Of a stretch of 15,204 bases of DNA, positions 1 through 7,465 are shown piece after piece; the first letter of the stretch is position 1; each line of letters starts with the position of its first letter. The position numbers and the translations under genes were made by a program. Origin of the DNA: Candidatus Caldarchaeum sp. (GTDB lineage: Archaea > Thermoproteota > Nitrososphaeria_A > Caldarchaeales > Caldarchaeaceae); NCBI GenBank assembly GCA_025054795.1, contig JANWZU010000195.1, positions 1 to 15,204 on the forward strand. Reading direction: 5' to 3'. The notes under the pieces are model-generated. The model was not told the DNA's origin and did not search any database. It saw only the letters and a list, made by a program, of their open reading frames with translations.

Positions 1-560
1 GAGCTGGACTTGGATGTGAACAGATACCAGAAACCCAAAAGCCAAGCCAAGCTGATTAAAGTGCCGGCGTAGTCGTGGAAAAGTATGGCCTGCATCTTTC
101 CGAGGTGGACGGCGACAAGACCCACCAGAGCTATTCTCAAAATGTTGACGAGAACCGTTCCCTGCAGCCCCAAAATTATGTTCAAGACCTTCTCAGACCG
201 AGGCAAGTCGGCGTCCCTCATAGCCAAGTAGGCGATGGCTGAGAAGATGATTAGGCTCTGCCAGCCGACGCAGTTCCAAGCCACGTAAAGGCTCAAAGGA
301 CTGGGTTCCGAGATGTAGATTACAGGGCCGTTGAACACGGCTTTTACGTTCATTAGCTGAAGCAGCGAAGTCGTCAACCCAGCCACCAAGGGAGCCACGT
401 AGCTGTCTATCAAAAACCATAGACCAGCCGCCTTGACCACCGAGGTTAAAAACTCGTTGAAAGTGATGTAGAAGGGCAGAGTCACGAGTATGAGAGAGGC
501 TGAGAGAATCAAGACTGCAACAGAGCCGCTTTCCCAAACATCCCTCGGCTTCACACCCAT
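1..560 (-). CDS. Archaeosortase/exosortase-family membrane transpeptidase, C-terminus cut by window edge
   Basis: The reading frame is open from an ATG at 560 to base 1 (186 codons, no stop). The translation is a multi-pass membrane protein with the three conserved positions of the exosortase/archaeosortase family: Cys97 in WNCVGWQSL, Arg142 in NILRIAL and His162 in FHDYAGT, each next to or in a hydrophobic segment. In characterised members this Cys-Arg-His set removes a C-terminal sorting signal from a secreted protein and probably joins the protein to a lipid in the cytoplasmic membrane. What is seen is the triad, the spacing and the hydrophobicity; the enzymatic role is inferred from the family. 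The frame is nearly complete, because family members usually end soon after the His-containing segment. It is divergent from the GT-C-like gene at 687. Which sorting motif it recognises cannot be told; no PGF-type C-terminus occurs in the window. Confidence 0.85.
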   Translation of the reverse strand, partial: MGVKPRDVWESGSVAVLILSASLILVTLPFYITFNEFLTSVVKAAGLWFLIDSYVAPLVAGLTTSLLQLMNVKAVFNGPVIYISEPSPLSLYVAWNCVGWQSLIIFSAIAYLAMRDADLPRSEKVLNIILGLQGTVLVNILRIALVGLVAVHLGKMQAILFHDYAGTLISLAWLLGFWYLFTSKSS

Positions 561-583
561 CGTTCATAAGTCGAGGACGTTAG

Positions 584-591
584 TATATAAA
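584..591 (-). promoter_or_regulatory. TATA box of the archaeosortase-like gene
   Basis: On the minus strand the box reads TTTATATA. It lies 24-31 bases before the ATG at 560, so transcription should begin at or within a few bases of the start codon (leaderless). No ribosome binding site is seen. Confidence 0.6.
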
Positions 592-652
592 TATGCTGAA
601 CGCTGTAGCGGCAGCAAATACGCCGTTATTAACTTCAGGCATGAGGTCTGTG

Positions 653-662
653 TTTATATTTA
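653..662 (+). promoter_or_regulatory. TATA box of the GT-C-like gene
   Basis: TTTATATTTA lies 25-34 bases before the TTG start at 687. It makes this intergenic stretch (561-686) a divergent promoter region with two separate TATA boxes. A GAGGT at 674-678 might also serve as a weak ribosome binding site if transcription starts slightly upstream. Confidence 0.5.
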
Positions 663-686
663 AAGGGGTTGGCGAGGTTTTGAGAG

Positions 687-2678
687 TTGCAGCTTAAATC
701 TTACCTCATTACGTCTATGGCGGTTTTAGCGGCCTCCCTTATGCAGTGTTTTCCGATGTTCACGGGGAGGCTGACGTGGAACACGGCCTCGATAGAGCCG
801 GCCTACATAATTCAGGCTAGGCTTCTTCAGGAAAACTGGCCGACGCCCGGCTGGAACCCGCTCTGGTACGGAGGACATCCATTCAAGCTGGCCTACCATC
901 CGGCGTTTCTATTCATCGTAAACGCTGTGGCCTTCGTCCTCGACACAGACGTTGTAGAGGCCTACAGAAGAGTCGCAGGCCTGTCTTTGATTCTTCTGCC
1001 CTTGTCTATTCATTTCTTTGTCGCCTCTCTTTCACGTTCACCCTACGTCGGTTTTTTGGCAAGCTTGGCCTACATCAGCTTCCCATCAATCCACAGAACA
1101 GTTTACACGTATCCAGCTGCTGCGGCTGCTCCGGAACACGTAAACGTCGTCAGCCTTTACGGTGAAACACCGCACATTCTCGGCCTAGCAACAGCGTTCA
1201 CTGCGGCAACGCTATACCATCTGTACACTCAATCGGGAAGAAGAGCGCTCGGCCTCGCAGCCACGCTGACCATCTCTCTCGTGTTTCTGACAAACTTGAT
1301 TGCAGCTGTTTCGTTAACCGTGCTTCTGTTTTCGGCTGCTGTGATTTCGGGCTGGTATGACTTCAAGAAGTTTCTGATGATGTTTTCCCTGGGCTTGGGA
1401 GCGTGTCTTTTCGTTTACGACTACGAATATCTGCAGGCGTTGGTCGCCTACGCAGGAATAACAGCATCAGCCCAGCCGATAACATTAGCCCACGCAGCCC
1501 TGATACTAATAATTCTGTCAGCAGCTTTTGCATCTGCTCGAATCCTAAATCAGAAGACGGACAACAAACTCATCCCAACGACGCTGATGTTGACGGCGGT
1601 CTTCACAACGGTTTTGGTTTTCAACAGGCTTCTCGGCATCCAAATTCTTCCCCAAGCCGTCAGGTACGGCCCCGAACTCGATGCAGCTATTTTGGCTTTG
1701 GCTGTGTCAACTGCTCTAACGCTAGCTCGAAAACCCAAAGTCCGAGCACTCATGGCCGTTATCGTGATTGTTTTGTCAGCGGCGGCGTATTTTCAGTCTC
1801 TTCCGACTGTCTGGCAGTTGCTCCGGCCGGGAGACTCCGAGGTCATCGACTCCTACGAGATGCGCATAGCTGAATACGTTAAAACACTGCCCGGAGACGT
1901 GTTCGGGCCGAGAGTCTACGCCACCGGCTCTCCGGCCTTCTGGCTAAACCTATACGTCGACAAACCTCAAATGAGAGGAGGTTTTGACGAAGTGCCCGGA
2001 AGCGTAAACCCGATGTGGAACCATGTAGCCTACCTAGTCAACACAGGCCCAAACAGCACCCTTTCGGTCAACTGGCTGAAAGCCTTCAACGTCAAGTACG
2101 TCGTCGTAGACATGCCTTCAGCTCCTCTCCCCTACAAGGATTACAGATACCCTGAAAAATTCGAAAACCTACTACCCATACTAGCCGACATCAACGGTGT
2201 GAAGATATACGAGATAAAATCAGACTTTAGTGTTCTGCAGCTCGTCAAAAAAACGGAGAAAGTTCCCGTGTTCGAAGAAATCTCAAACCTAAACGCACTA
2301 AACAACTATCTAGAGATAACAGCGAATTCTTGCAGCGCAGAATTGAGGTATGAAGTCTTGTCGAGTAACCTGGTTAAGGTGGAGGTCGAGAGCTTAGACG
2401 AAGCATGCATTCTCATCTTCAAAATCAACTACGATAGTAGATGGAGGGCTCATGTGAACGGCGTAGAAATATACCCAGAAAAAATCGGGCCAGGGTTCAT
2501 CTATTTCGACATTAGCAAAGTCCGAGGTAGAGCCGAATTAACCATCGAGTACGTTGGAGAAAACTTTTTCGACTGGGTGTTTAACATCCTGTCTCTAGCC
2601 GCATTGGGAGCGGCTTTGGTCACGTACATCAAACATGGAAGAAGTTTTACGGGCTTCGAAAAACAGGTTCAAGCCTAG
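687..2678 (+). CDS. Large GT-C-like membrane protein with YfhO-like C-terminal beta domain
   Basis: 663 residues from a TTG at 687; an ATG at 717 is the alternative. I prefer the TTG because of the TATA spacing, the GAGGT at 674-678 and a charged residue before the first membrane helix. The N-terminal two-thirds is a long series of hydrophobic helices with WNPLWYGGHP (56-65), the kind of loop motif found in PTPS-related (PF10131-like) and other GT-C-type membrane proteins. After about residue 380 comes a soluble part. The segment YDSRWRAHVNG (582-592) resembles the C-terminal domain of YfhO-like proteins, and a last membrane helix follows. This suggests a membrane enzyme using a lipid-linked sugar to decorate surface polymers; no catalytic residue is proven. 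Its last 84 bases overlap the methyltransferase gene on the other strand. Confidence 0.75.
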   Translation: MQLKSYLITSMAVLAASLMQCFPMFTGRLTWNTASIEPAYIIQARLLQENWPTPGWNPLWYGGHPFKLAYHPAFLFIVNAVAFVLDTDVVEAYRRVAGLSLILLPLSIHFFVASLSRSPYVGFLASLAYISFPSIHRTVYTYPAAAAAPEHVNVVSLYGETPHILGLATAFTAATLYHLYTQSGRRALGLAATLTISLVFLTNLIAAVSLTVLLFSAAVISGWYDFKKFLMMFSLGLGACLFVYDYEYLQALVAYAGITASAQPITLAHAALILIILSAAFASARILNQKTDNKLIPTTLMLTAVFTTVLVFNRLLGIQILPQAVRYGPELDAAILALAVSTALTLARKPKVRALMAVIVIVLSAAAYFQSLPTVWQLLRPGDSEVIDSYEMRIAEYVKTLPGDVFGPRVYATGSPAFWLNLYVDKPQMRGGFDEVPGSVNPMWNHVAYLVNTGPNSTLSVNWLKAFNVKYVVVDMPSAPLPYKDYRYPEKFENLLPILADINGVKIYEIKSDFSVLQLVKKTEKVPVFEEISNLNALNNYLEITANSCSAELRYEVLSSNLVKVEVESLDEACILIFKINYDSRWRAHVNGVEIYPEKIGPGFIYFDISKVRGRAELTIEYVGENFFDWVFNILSLAALGAALVTYIKHGRSFTGFEKQVQA

Positions 2679-3242
2679 CATGAAATGCTTGATTTTTGTT
2701 TGGGGAAAGATGTCTAATATTTTTTTCAGCTGGTTGACGGTGTAGTTTCTGTGAAAAGGCTCGTTTACGGGGCATGTTGTGAGGAAAAATTTCCTAAAAC
2801 GCCAAATTGGATTAATGCTTGGAACTGTCCCAACCAATGCACCACCGTCCTCCAACACTCTATTGAACTCTTCAACTACCGTCTCAGGGGATGTCAAATG
2901 CTCTAAAACCTCTGTACAGGTTATCAGGCTGAAGCATTTGTTCCTGAAGGGGAGATATTCTAGGTCAGCTTGAATGATTGAGACATGTTTCAGCCTTTTA
3001 CGCAATTTCTCCAAGTTCCATGGGTTGATGTCCAATGCTACTACACTAGTTGACGGAAGAACGACGGTGATCAGCCCAGTGCCGCATCCTGCGTCAAGAA
3101 CCAACCCATTAATTAGAAATTTGTTCAACTCCCTGATGTACAGCCTTCTCCTCAAACGATGGTAAACCTTTTCAAAACGTCTCGGGTCTTTCAGCCAGTC
3201 GTACCTTTCCTCGTAAAGGTAGTAAGATTTAACAGAATCCAT
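2595..3242 (-). CDS. Class I SAM-dependent methyltransferase
   Basis: 215 residues from the ATG at 3242. The frame extends to a GTG at 3245 and a TTG at 3284, but the TTG lies upstream of the likely transcription start. Numbered from the ATG, it shows motif I VLDAGCGTG (48-56), the acidic residue of motif II in ALDIN (Asp71), ADLEYLPF (92-99) and EVLEHL (111-116), as in Methyltransf_11 proteins. The substrate is unknown. Its place between two GT-C-like genes suggests a sugar, lipid or quinone-like acceptor in surface assembly, which is inference. The 3' end runs 84 bases antisense into the neighbouring gene, and the residues after LFFEARK look like a non-conserved extension. The gene looks more AT-rich than its neighbours. 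Confidence 0.85.
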   Translation of the reverse strand: MDSVKSYYLYEERYDWLKDPRRFEKVYHRLRRRLYIRELNKFLINGLVLDAGCGTGLITVVLPSTSVVALDINPWNLEKLRKRLKHVSIIQADLEYLPFRNKCFSLITCTEVLEHLTSPETVVEEFNRVLEDGGALVGTVPSINPIWRFRKFFLTTCPVNEPFHRNYTVNQLKKILDIFPQTKIKHFMLGLNLFFEARKTSSMFDVRDQSRSQCG

Positions 3243-3268
3243 CACTGACTTCCAATCCCGTGATTGAC

Positions 3269-3281
3269 TCTTATATTTAAG
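3269..3281. promoter_or_regulatory. Shared bidirectional TATA element for the methyltransferase and giant membrane protein genes
   Basis: CTTATATTTAAG is nearly self-complementary (its reverse is CTTAAATATAAG). Its centre is about 25 bases before the ATG at 3300 on the plus strand and about 30-33 bases before the GTG/ATG at 3245/3242 on the minus strand. A single element can therefore place TBP for both divergent genes, giving a leaderless mRNA on the right and a very short leader on the left. It is the only such box in the gap. Confidence 0.6.
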
Positions 3282-3299
3282 CAACGAACCCCGACGCTT

Positions 3300-5870
3300 A
3301 TGGGTTTTTCTGACAAAGGGTATTGGCTGGTTTTGACCGCAACTGTTGTTTACGCTGTTGCGTTATACGCTGTGTTGCTGTTTTTCACAGGTTTCCCCCA
3401 AATCTGGTTTGGTGCGGACGCTCTGCCACATGTTGTGAAGGTTGAGATTTTAAAATCCCTGGGGTTAGAGGGTTTTAGATGGTTTCCGACCTACTACTTT
3501 GGAAACCCCCACTTCACCTTCTATACACCGGCAACATACATCCTGCCAACAGCAATTACTGTACTTTTCGACCTGAGCTACCTAGAAATCAATGTTCTGT
3601 TAAACTGGATGATACTGATTTCTAAAACTCTTACTTTTGCCGGTGTCCTTCTTCTCGTAAATCACTCAGTAAAATCCAGCAACAAACACATGTCGATTAT
3701 TGGGGCCGGTGCGTATCTAGCCCTGTCTCCAGCAATACTAGAGCCTTGGCTTTGGGGAGGCAACATTCCAGAAGCGCTAACATTGCCTACCATACCATGG
3801 AGCCTACTCGTTATCGACCAATGGATAACCACAAACAAAACAAGATTCTTCATCGCCTACCTCTTTCTCTCCACTTACGCTCTGACCGGGCATCAAGCGG
3901 TCGGAGCTCTTTCGCTGGCTGCATCATGCCTATGGATAATATCCAAGAGGACAAGCCTGTTAACTAGACTAAAGAAACTTCTCGTCGCAACGACGTGCTC
4001 TCTCGGCTTGAGCGCCATGTACATAATCCCTCTATCCTACTTCGAGCTTTCAACAAAGGTACGCCCAGACTTGGTTGAACGGCTTCCCTTCACATTTCAA
4101 CTGGGTGATTATCTTCCAGTCATAACCTCAGTTGAAGTACCAGCTTTAGGCAAAACAACCGAAGCCTATCCGGGAACGTTTCTCATACTGTTCATAGCAT
4201 TTCTTCTTACTTACCTCAAGTCTGCTAAACCCGGAGTAAACAAAAGAGCCGTCCTCAGTCTATCACTACTCTCGATGATGCTAGTCGTTCATTTTATGAT
4301 GATCACGTTGTTCAACCAGCCTTGGGTTGCAGGTTTCCACCCGATGCGCTATTTTACGTACGTGGTCTTGTTTTCCGTCATCTCTCTCGGGATTATTTTA
4401 GGCGAGGTCGGTAAAAGAGGCTTAACAATTTACTTTGCCTCATTTGCTGTGTTTACTTTTCTGTTTCTCGCATTGACGCCACACTATGAGGTTAGGATCG
4501 CCCCGACAGAAACCTCGCCGGATACGGTAAGTTATGTCGACAGGCTGAATGCTTCAATAAAGCTCAACGGTTTTCGTATTGGTGTGATTGACGCCGACAT
4601 GTTCAACACAATTTCATCTCTAGGGCCCACTCTGTATACTTCCAGAGGCTACTATTCGCATGGGATTTTGTTTATTGACTGGCAACACTGGTTTGAGTAC
4701 GAGCTCTCCCAGCTTTCCAAACAACCAAGGAGTTTCAACACCGTAATGCACAACCTTGACTGGACCGCCGTAAGGTACATTGTCTTCTCAACAGATGACC
4801 AGGCATATTCTACGGCTTCTACAGTTTTCCAGCGTTTAGGAGAGGCATCTGGTTTCACGTTTTTCGAAAATGTTTATGCTTCCCCAATTGCGGAGGTTGT
4901 TTACGACGGTGCTGTTCTTTTCTTCGGCGACCGTGAAGGATACGACGTTTTGCTCAGGACTGTCGCTCTCAGCGACTACCGAAGCCCTGCACCGGTGCTG
5001 GTTTGGGCTGTTGACAGATGCGTCGACGACGTGCCAGCCGAAGTATTGGAGAAGTTTTCATCAATCGTTCTTTACCGCTACTGCTACAGAGACAAAGCAA
5101 CGGCCTTCAGCCTCTTAGACAAATACGTCAGACAGGGCGGGTGGCTGTTTGTCGAAACCATGTCGTCCGTCGACGAGTCCTCGGAGATGCCGCAGCCCTT
5201 ACCTGTGTCAAAAACATCTAAATCTTCCGTGGAACGAGAGTGGGGTTTCACGACTGTATCTCACGAGCTAACACGAAACATTTCTGCGAACATGTTCTCA
5301 CCCGCTGTCTACGACGGAGGGCCTTGGGGTGTAAGCGCCACAGGCCGTGAAGCTTTGAGGCAGGGGTCTGTCCCTCTGCTTGTGTCTGGAGAAAAGGTGT
5401 TGATGGTTTACGCAAACCATGGCAGAGGAGCTGTCGTCTGGTCAGGGATGAATCTGCCATACCACGCGCTCGCTTACCAAAACATACAAGAGGCTAACCT
5501 TCTGCGTAGACTCTTTTCGGGAAACACAGAGGTAGACAAACAACCAGCCGAGATGAAACGTGAATCAGCCACCTCCATAACTTTCAACACACCTCCGAAA
5601 GCGAAGGGGCTTATCTTCAGAGAAAGATACCTGTCCAACCTTGTTTTCAGCTGGAAAGCCGACACCGGTCATGGAGGGCTGCCGGTCTTCATGTACGGGC
5701 CCGGGTTCAACTACGTAGTTTTAAGCGGTGATACGCAGACAGTCAAGCTATACCTGAGCGACGGCCCGTTGAGAACAGCCTCCATCGCAACCTCTCTGTC
5801 CACGGCCTTAGCCATAGCAGCCGTAAACCTTTATAACCGTCGGACGAATAAAAAACCAAATCCAGCTTGA
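3300..5870 (+). CDS. Giant PTPS-related membrane protein with GATase/ThuA-like C-terminal domain
   Basis: 856 residues from the ATG at 3300. An in-frame TTG at 3264 is rejected because the TATA element lies inside that extension. The N-terminal half has many membrane helices, with GADALPHV (Asp40, His44) and WFPTYYFGNP (61-70) in the first outside loop, followed by a Y.P element. This pattern matches the membrane family PF10131, named after 6-pyruvoyl-tetrahydropterin synthase but resembling GT-C glycosyltransferases. At roughly residues 565-745 there is a Rossmann-like part with GGWLFVET and GRGAVVWSGMNLPYHAL, similar to class I glutamine-amidotransferase/ThuA-like folds; I see no clear Cys-His catalytic pair. 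A final helix and basic tail end the protein. It likely acts in surface glycan assembly. The TGA overlaps the TTG of the next gene. Confidence 0.75.
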   Translation: MGFSDKGYWLVLTATVVYAVALYAVLLFFTGFPQIWFGADALPHVVKVEILKSLGLEGFRWFPTYYFGNPHFTFYTPATYILPTAITVLFDLSYLEINVLLNWMILISKTLTFAGVLLLVNHSVKSSNKHMSIIGAGAYLALSPAILEPWLWGGNIPEALTLPTIPWSLLVIDQWITTNKTRFFIAYLFLSTYALTGHQAVGALSLAASCLWIISKRTSLLTRLKKLLVATTCSLGLSAMYIIPLSYFELSTKVRPDLVERLPFTFQLGDYLPVITSVEVPALGKTTEAYPGTFLILFIAFLLTYLKSAKPGVNKRAVLSLSLLSMMLVVHFMMITLFNQPWVAGFHPMRYFTYVVLFSVISLGIILGEVGKRGLTIYFASFAVFTFLFLALTPHYEVRIAPTETSPDTVSYVDRLNASIKLNGFRIGVIDADMFNTISSLGPTLYTSRGYYSHGILFIDWQHWFEYELSQLSKQPRSFNTVMHNLDWTAVRYIVFSTDDQAYSTASTVFQRLGEASGFTFFENVYASPIAEVVYDGAVLFFGDREGYDVLLRTVALSDYRSPAPVLVWAVDRCVDDVPAEVLEKFSSIVLYRYCYRDKATAFSLLDKYVRQGGWLFVETMSSVDESSEMPQPLPVSKTSKSSVEREWGFTTVSHELTRNISANMFSPAVYDGGPWGVSATGREALRQGSVPLLVSGEKVLMVYANHGRGAVVWSGMNLPYHALAYQNIQEANLLRRLFSGNTEVDKQPAEMKRESATSITFNTPPKAKGLIFRERYLSNLVFSWKADTGHGGLPVFMYGPGFNYVVLSGDTQTVKLYLSDGPLRTASIATSLSTALAIAAVNLYNRRTNKKPNPA

Positions 5871-6307
5871 GGACAAACAGCAGAAACTACGTATTCAGAA
5901 TAATCTCAGACGAATACGAGAACATGGTTTTCAGCAGGCGCTGCTACTACACAGGCCTCCGCAGAAGGTTCGCAGCGCACGACTTGGTATTCTTTCTGAT
6001 GAAAAAGAAGGTGGATTCCTTCGTGGGCTACGGAGAGGTGAGCGGGGTCAGGCAGCTACGTGAGCTCGACGGCGAGGAACGGGATTTATGCATCGAAAGA
6101 AATTGGTACACAAAGCTGGAGTTTGAAGAGGTTAGAAGGTTTGCTGTGCCGCTTCCTTTGAAGTTTGTTTTCCCCGGCCTACATAAACTCGGTAAAGCGC
6201 TTCACGGCATGGAGCTCAACCCGACGGAGGGAAAGCGCATCATAGAGTTGGAGAAAATATTAGCAGAAAACCCAAGTCTTCTTAACGATGACACTAAGCA
6301 GCTCTAG
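5867..6307 (+). CDS. EVE/PUA-like domain protein
   Basis: 146 residues, starting at a TTG at 5867 that overlaps the previous stop (TTGA), which suggests translational coupling. Later ATGs (first at 5924) would remove the first strand of the domain. The order NYVFRIISDEYENMVF, then YYTGLRRRFAAHDLVFFLMKK, then DSFVGYGEVSG fits EVE or related PUA-like folds (aromatic first strand, a basic loop, a 'D.VFF' strand, a 'GYGEV' strand). These small proteins bind modified nucleic-acid bases or RNA; the ligand here is unknown. A helical tail of about 60 residues follows. There is no evident functional link with the membrane protein upstream apart from transcription. It meets the MinD-like gene tail to tail. 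Confidence 0.65.
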   Translation: MRTNSRNYVFRIISDEYENMVFSRRCYYTGLRRRFAAHDLVFFLMKKKVDSFVGYGEVSGVRQLRELDGEERDLCIERNWYTKLEFEEVRRFAVPLPLKFVFPGLHKLGKALHGMELNPTEGKRIIELEKILAENPSLLNDDTKQL

Positions 6308-7074
6308 ACCTGTGCTGGGGCGTACTGGGGAAAAATCGTCTGTAAAAGTTGCTGCGTGTAAACAAGTGTCGGGTTGGTTCTGCTAAACAACTGTGAGAGG
6401 TCTAAGCCGGCCGCTAGTTCGGAGATGTAGGGTATTTTGATGTAGTCTGCTCCGACCGTTTCCTTAAGCTTGACCTCGAACCGCTTTAGTCCTTCGTTCT
6501 TCTCGTCGAACATGTTGATAACCGGCTTTAGGGTACAGACGAAGTGAGAGTAAACGGTTTCCATCCGGTATTTCAGAATGTTCAGCTCGTAGTTGTTTGG
6601 TCTGAGAACGTAGACCACGTAGTCCGAGATATAGCTCGCAGCAGCCGTGACACTACGCATCCACGGAGGAGTGTCTATGACAACGTAGTCCAGGTCTTCC
6701 CCGATACGCCATTTTACTTTTTCAACGGTTTTCATGATTCTCTTATCCTTCACAGCGTCGATGATCTGCATGCTGCTCCGAGCGCCTTCAGATTTGTTTG
6801 CGTACATGAAGAAGAGGTTTTTCTCTCTACGTCCGAAAATGCTTGACACGTCGACGGCGGCTTCGTCGATCGACGCCTCCCCGGTCAACCAGTCGTTGGA
6901 GAACTTGACCGGCAGCTTGGGCGGTGGTAGAAGGTCCTCCAGCACAGGGTTGAGGAAGTCGAGCTCGACGTAAAGCGTTGGTCCAAGCTGAGACAGACTG
7001 TTGGACAAAGTCAACGCAACCGCTGTAGCCCCCGCACCCCCACGTGAATGCTGAACCGTGAATACAGTCGTCAA
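6304..7074 (-). CDS. MinD/ParA-like protein with degenerate Walker A motif
   Basis: 256 residues from a TTG at 7074; an in-frame TAG a few codons upstream rules out a longer form. The fold is that of deviant-Walker-A ATPases: first strand VFTVQ, glycine loop SRGGAGATA (10-18), VELDF (Asp39 in the second strand) and YVVIDTPP (Asp134, Walker B/switch II). Active ParA/MinD/Soj proteins have KGGxGKT here. In this protein the signature lysine is Arg and the P-loop lysine is Ala, so normal ATP hydrolysis is unlikely. CpaE-like proteins of pilus systems also have atypical Walker A loops, so it may be a scaffold or localisation factor. There is no parB, flagellar or pilus gene beside it. The stop codon sits on the same CTAG as that of the EVE gene. 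Confidence 0.8.
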   Translation of the reverse strand: MTTVFTVQHSRGGAGATAVALTLSNSLSQLGPTLYVELDFLNPVLEDLLPPPKLPVKFSNDWLTGEASIDEAAVDVSSIFGRREKNLFFMYANKSEGARSSMQIIDAVKDKRIMKTVEKVKWRIGEDLDYVVIDTPPWMRSVTAAASYISDYVVYVLRPNNYELNILKYRMETVYSHFVCTLKPVINMFDEKNEGLKRFEVKLKETVGADYIKIPYISELAAGLDLSQLFSRTNPTLVYTQQLLQTIFPQYAPAQV

Positions 7075-7096
7075 CGTGGCGTTAGTCTATGCCTCT

Positions 7097-7105
7097 CTTA
7101 ATTAA
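7097..7105 (-). promoter_or_regulatory. TATA-like box of the MinD-like gene
   Basis: The minus strand reads TTAATTAAG directly after a TTAAAAAA run. The box is centred about 27 bases before the TTG at 7074, so the mRNA is probably leaderless. Confidence 0.5.
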
Positions 7106-7106
7106 T

Positions 7107-7168
7107 TTTTTAAGATATGGTTGTTTTTCAATCGATTTCGTTTTTTATTTTTCATAAAATCTTAAAAA
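7107..7168. repeat. Perfect 10-bp inverted repeat forming twin divergent promoter upstream elements
   Basis: TTTTTAAGAT (7107-7116) is the exact reverse complement of ATCTTAAAAA (7159-7168), with 42 bases between. Each arm ends 33-34 bases before a start codon facing away from the centre: the TTG of the MinD-like gene (7074) and the ATG of a short ORF (7202). The arms therefore look like paired promoter elements or operator half-sites, not an RNA hairpin. The whole stretch is very AT-rich. Confidence 0.6.
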
Positions 7169-7177
7169 TATTAAAAG
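7168..7177 (+). promoter_or_regulatory. Rightward TATA-like box of the twin promoter
   Basis: ATATTAAAAG is centred about 29 bases before the ATG at 7202. It is the right-hand partner of the MinD-like promoter in the mirror-image arrangement and should start a transcript near 7195-7202 running toward the tRNA gene. Confidence 0.45.
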
Positions 7178-7201
7178 CCACGCTCAAAATACAAAATTTT
7201 A

Positions 7202-7237
7202 ATGGACTCGGAGCTGGCGGTCAAACAGATTCTGTAA
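7202..7237 (+). CDS. Very short leaderless ORF (11 codons), possibly a broken gene or the 5' end of a small RNA
   Basis: ATG at 7202 encodes MDSELAVKQIL and then TAA. The only support is its position relative to the rightward promoter, which matches the spacing of the MinD-like gene. If the TAA is ignored, the frame continues for 25 more codons to a TAG near 7315, so this may be the remnant of a small gene. I do not recognise the product. The transcript could equally be non-coding. Confidence 0.25.
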   Translation: MDSELAVKQIL

Positions 7238-7360
7238 ACCCTGCTGTCTATGAAAATTGTTAGACTACAGAGTCTCCAAGTAGACGCAAAAAACACCATG
7301 CCTGTGACGACAGCCTAGTATAGATGGTCTCATGCCTGCGGCATGCCGGTTCAAAAGAGC

Positions 7361-7368
7361 TTAATATG
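7361..7368 (+). promoter_or_regulatory. TATA box of tRNA-Ala
   Basis: TTAATATG lies 24-31 bases before the first base of the mature tRNA, the expected archaeal distance. The 7238-7360 stretch before it holds only two small hairpins, at 7262-7275 and 7331-7345, and nothing else I can assign. Confidence 0.5.
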
Positions 7369-7391
7369 GCGGAGATGGAGAGGAGTAGACA

Positions 7392-7465
7392 GGGCCGGTA
7401 GTTCAGTCTGGAAGAACGACGGTTTTGCGCACCGTAGGTCGAGGGTTCAAATCCCTCCCGGTCCA
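7392..7465 (+). tRNA. tRNA-Ala(UGC)
   Basis: A complete cloverleaf of 74 bases including the discriminator A. The acceptor stem is GGGCCGG (7392-7398) with CCGGTCC (7458-7464), and includes the G3:U70 pair that identifies alanine tRNA. The D stem is GTTC/GAAC, and the anticodon stem ACGGT/ACCGT closes the loop TTTGCGC, giving anticodon TGC at 7426-7428. The T arm is GAGGG-TTCAAAT-CCCTC. There is no intron and no encoded CCA, as is common in archaea. Confidence 0.97.

Noticed and set aside
193..567. Minus-strand frame of 124 codons at the left end
   Set aside because: It is a shadow of the archaeosortase-like gene, which reads through the same bases in another frame with conserved catalytic residues.
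7075..7205. AT-rich stretch near a ParA-like gene as a replication origin
   Set aside because: No origin-recognition-box repeats and no orc1/cdc6 gene are seen. The AT content is explained by the two promoters.
7331..7345. Hairpin CATGCC-TGC-GGCATG
   Set aside because: A 6-bp stem with a 3-base loop and no T-run. It is too small to assign a role, though it may lie in a transcript from 7200.
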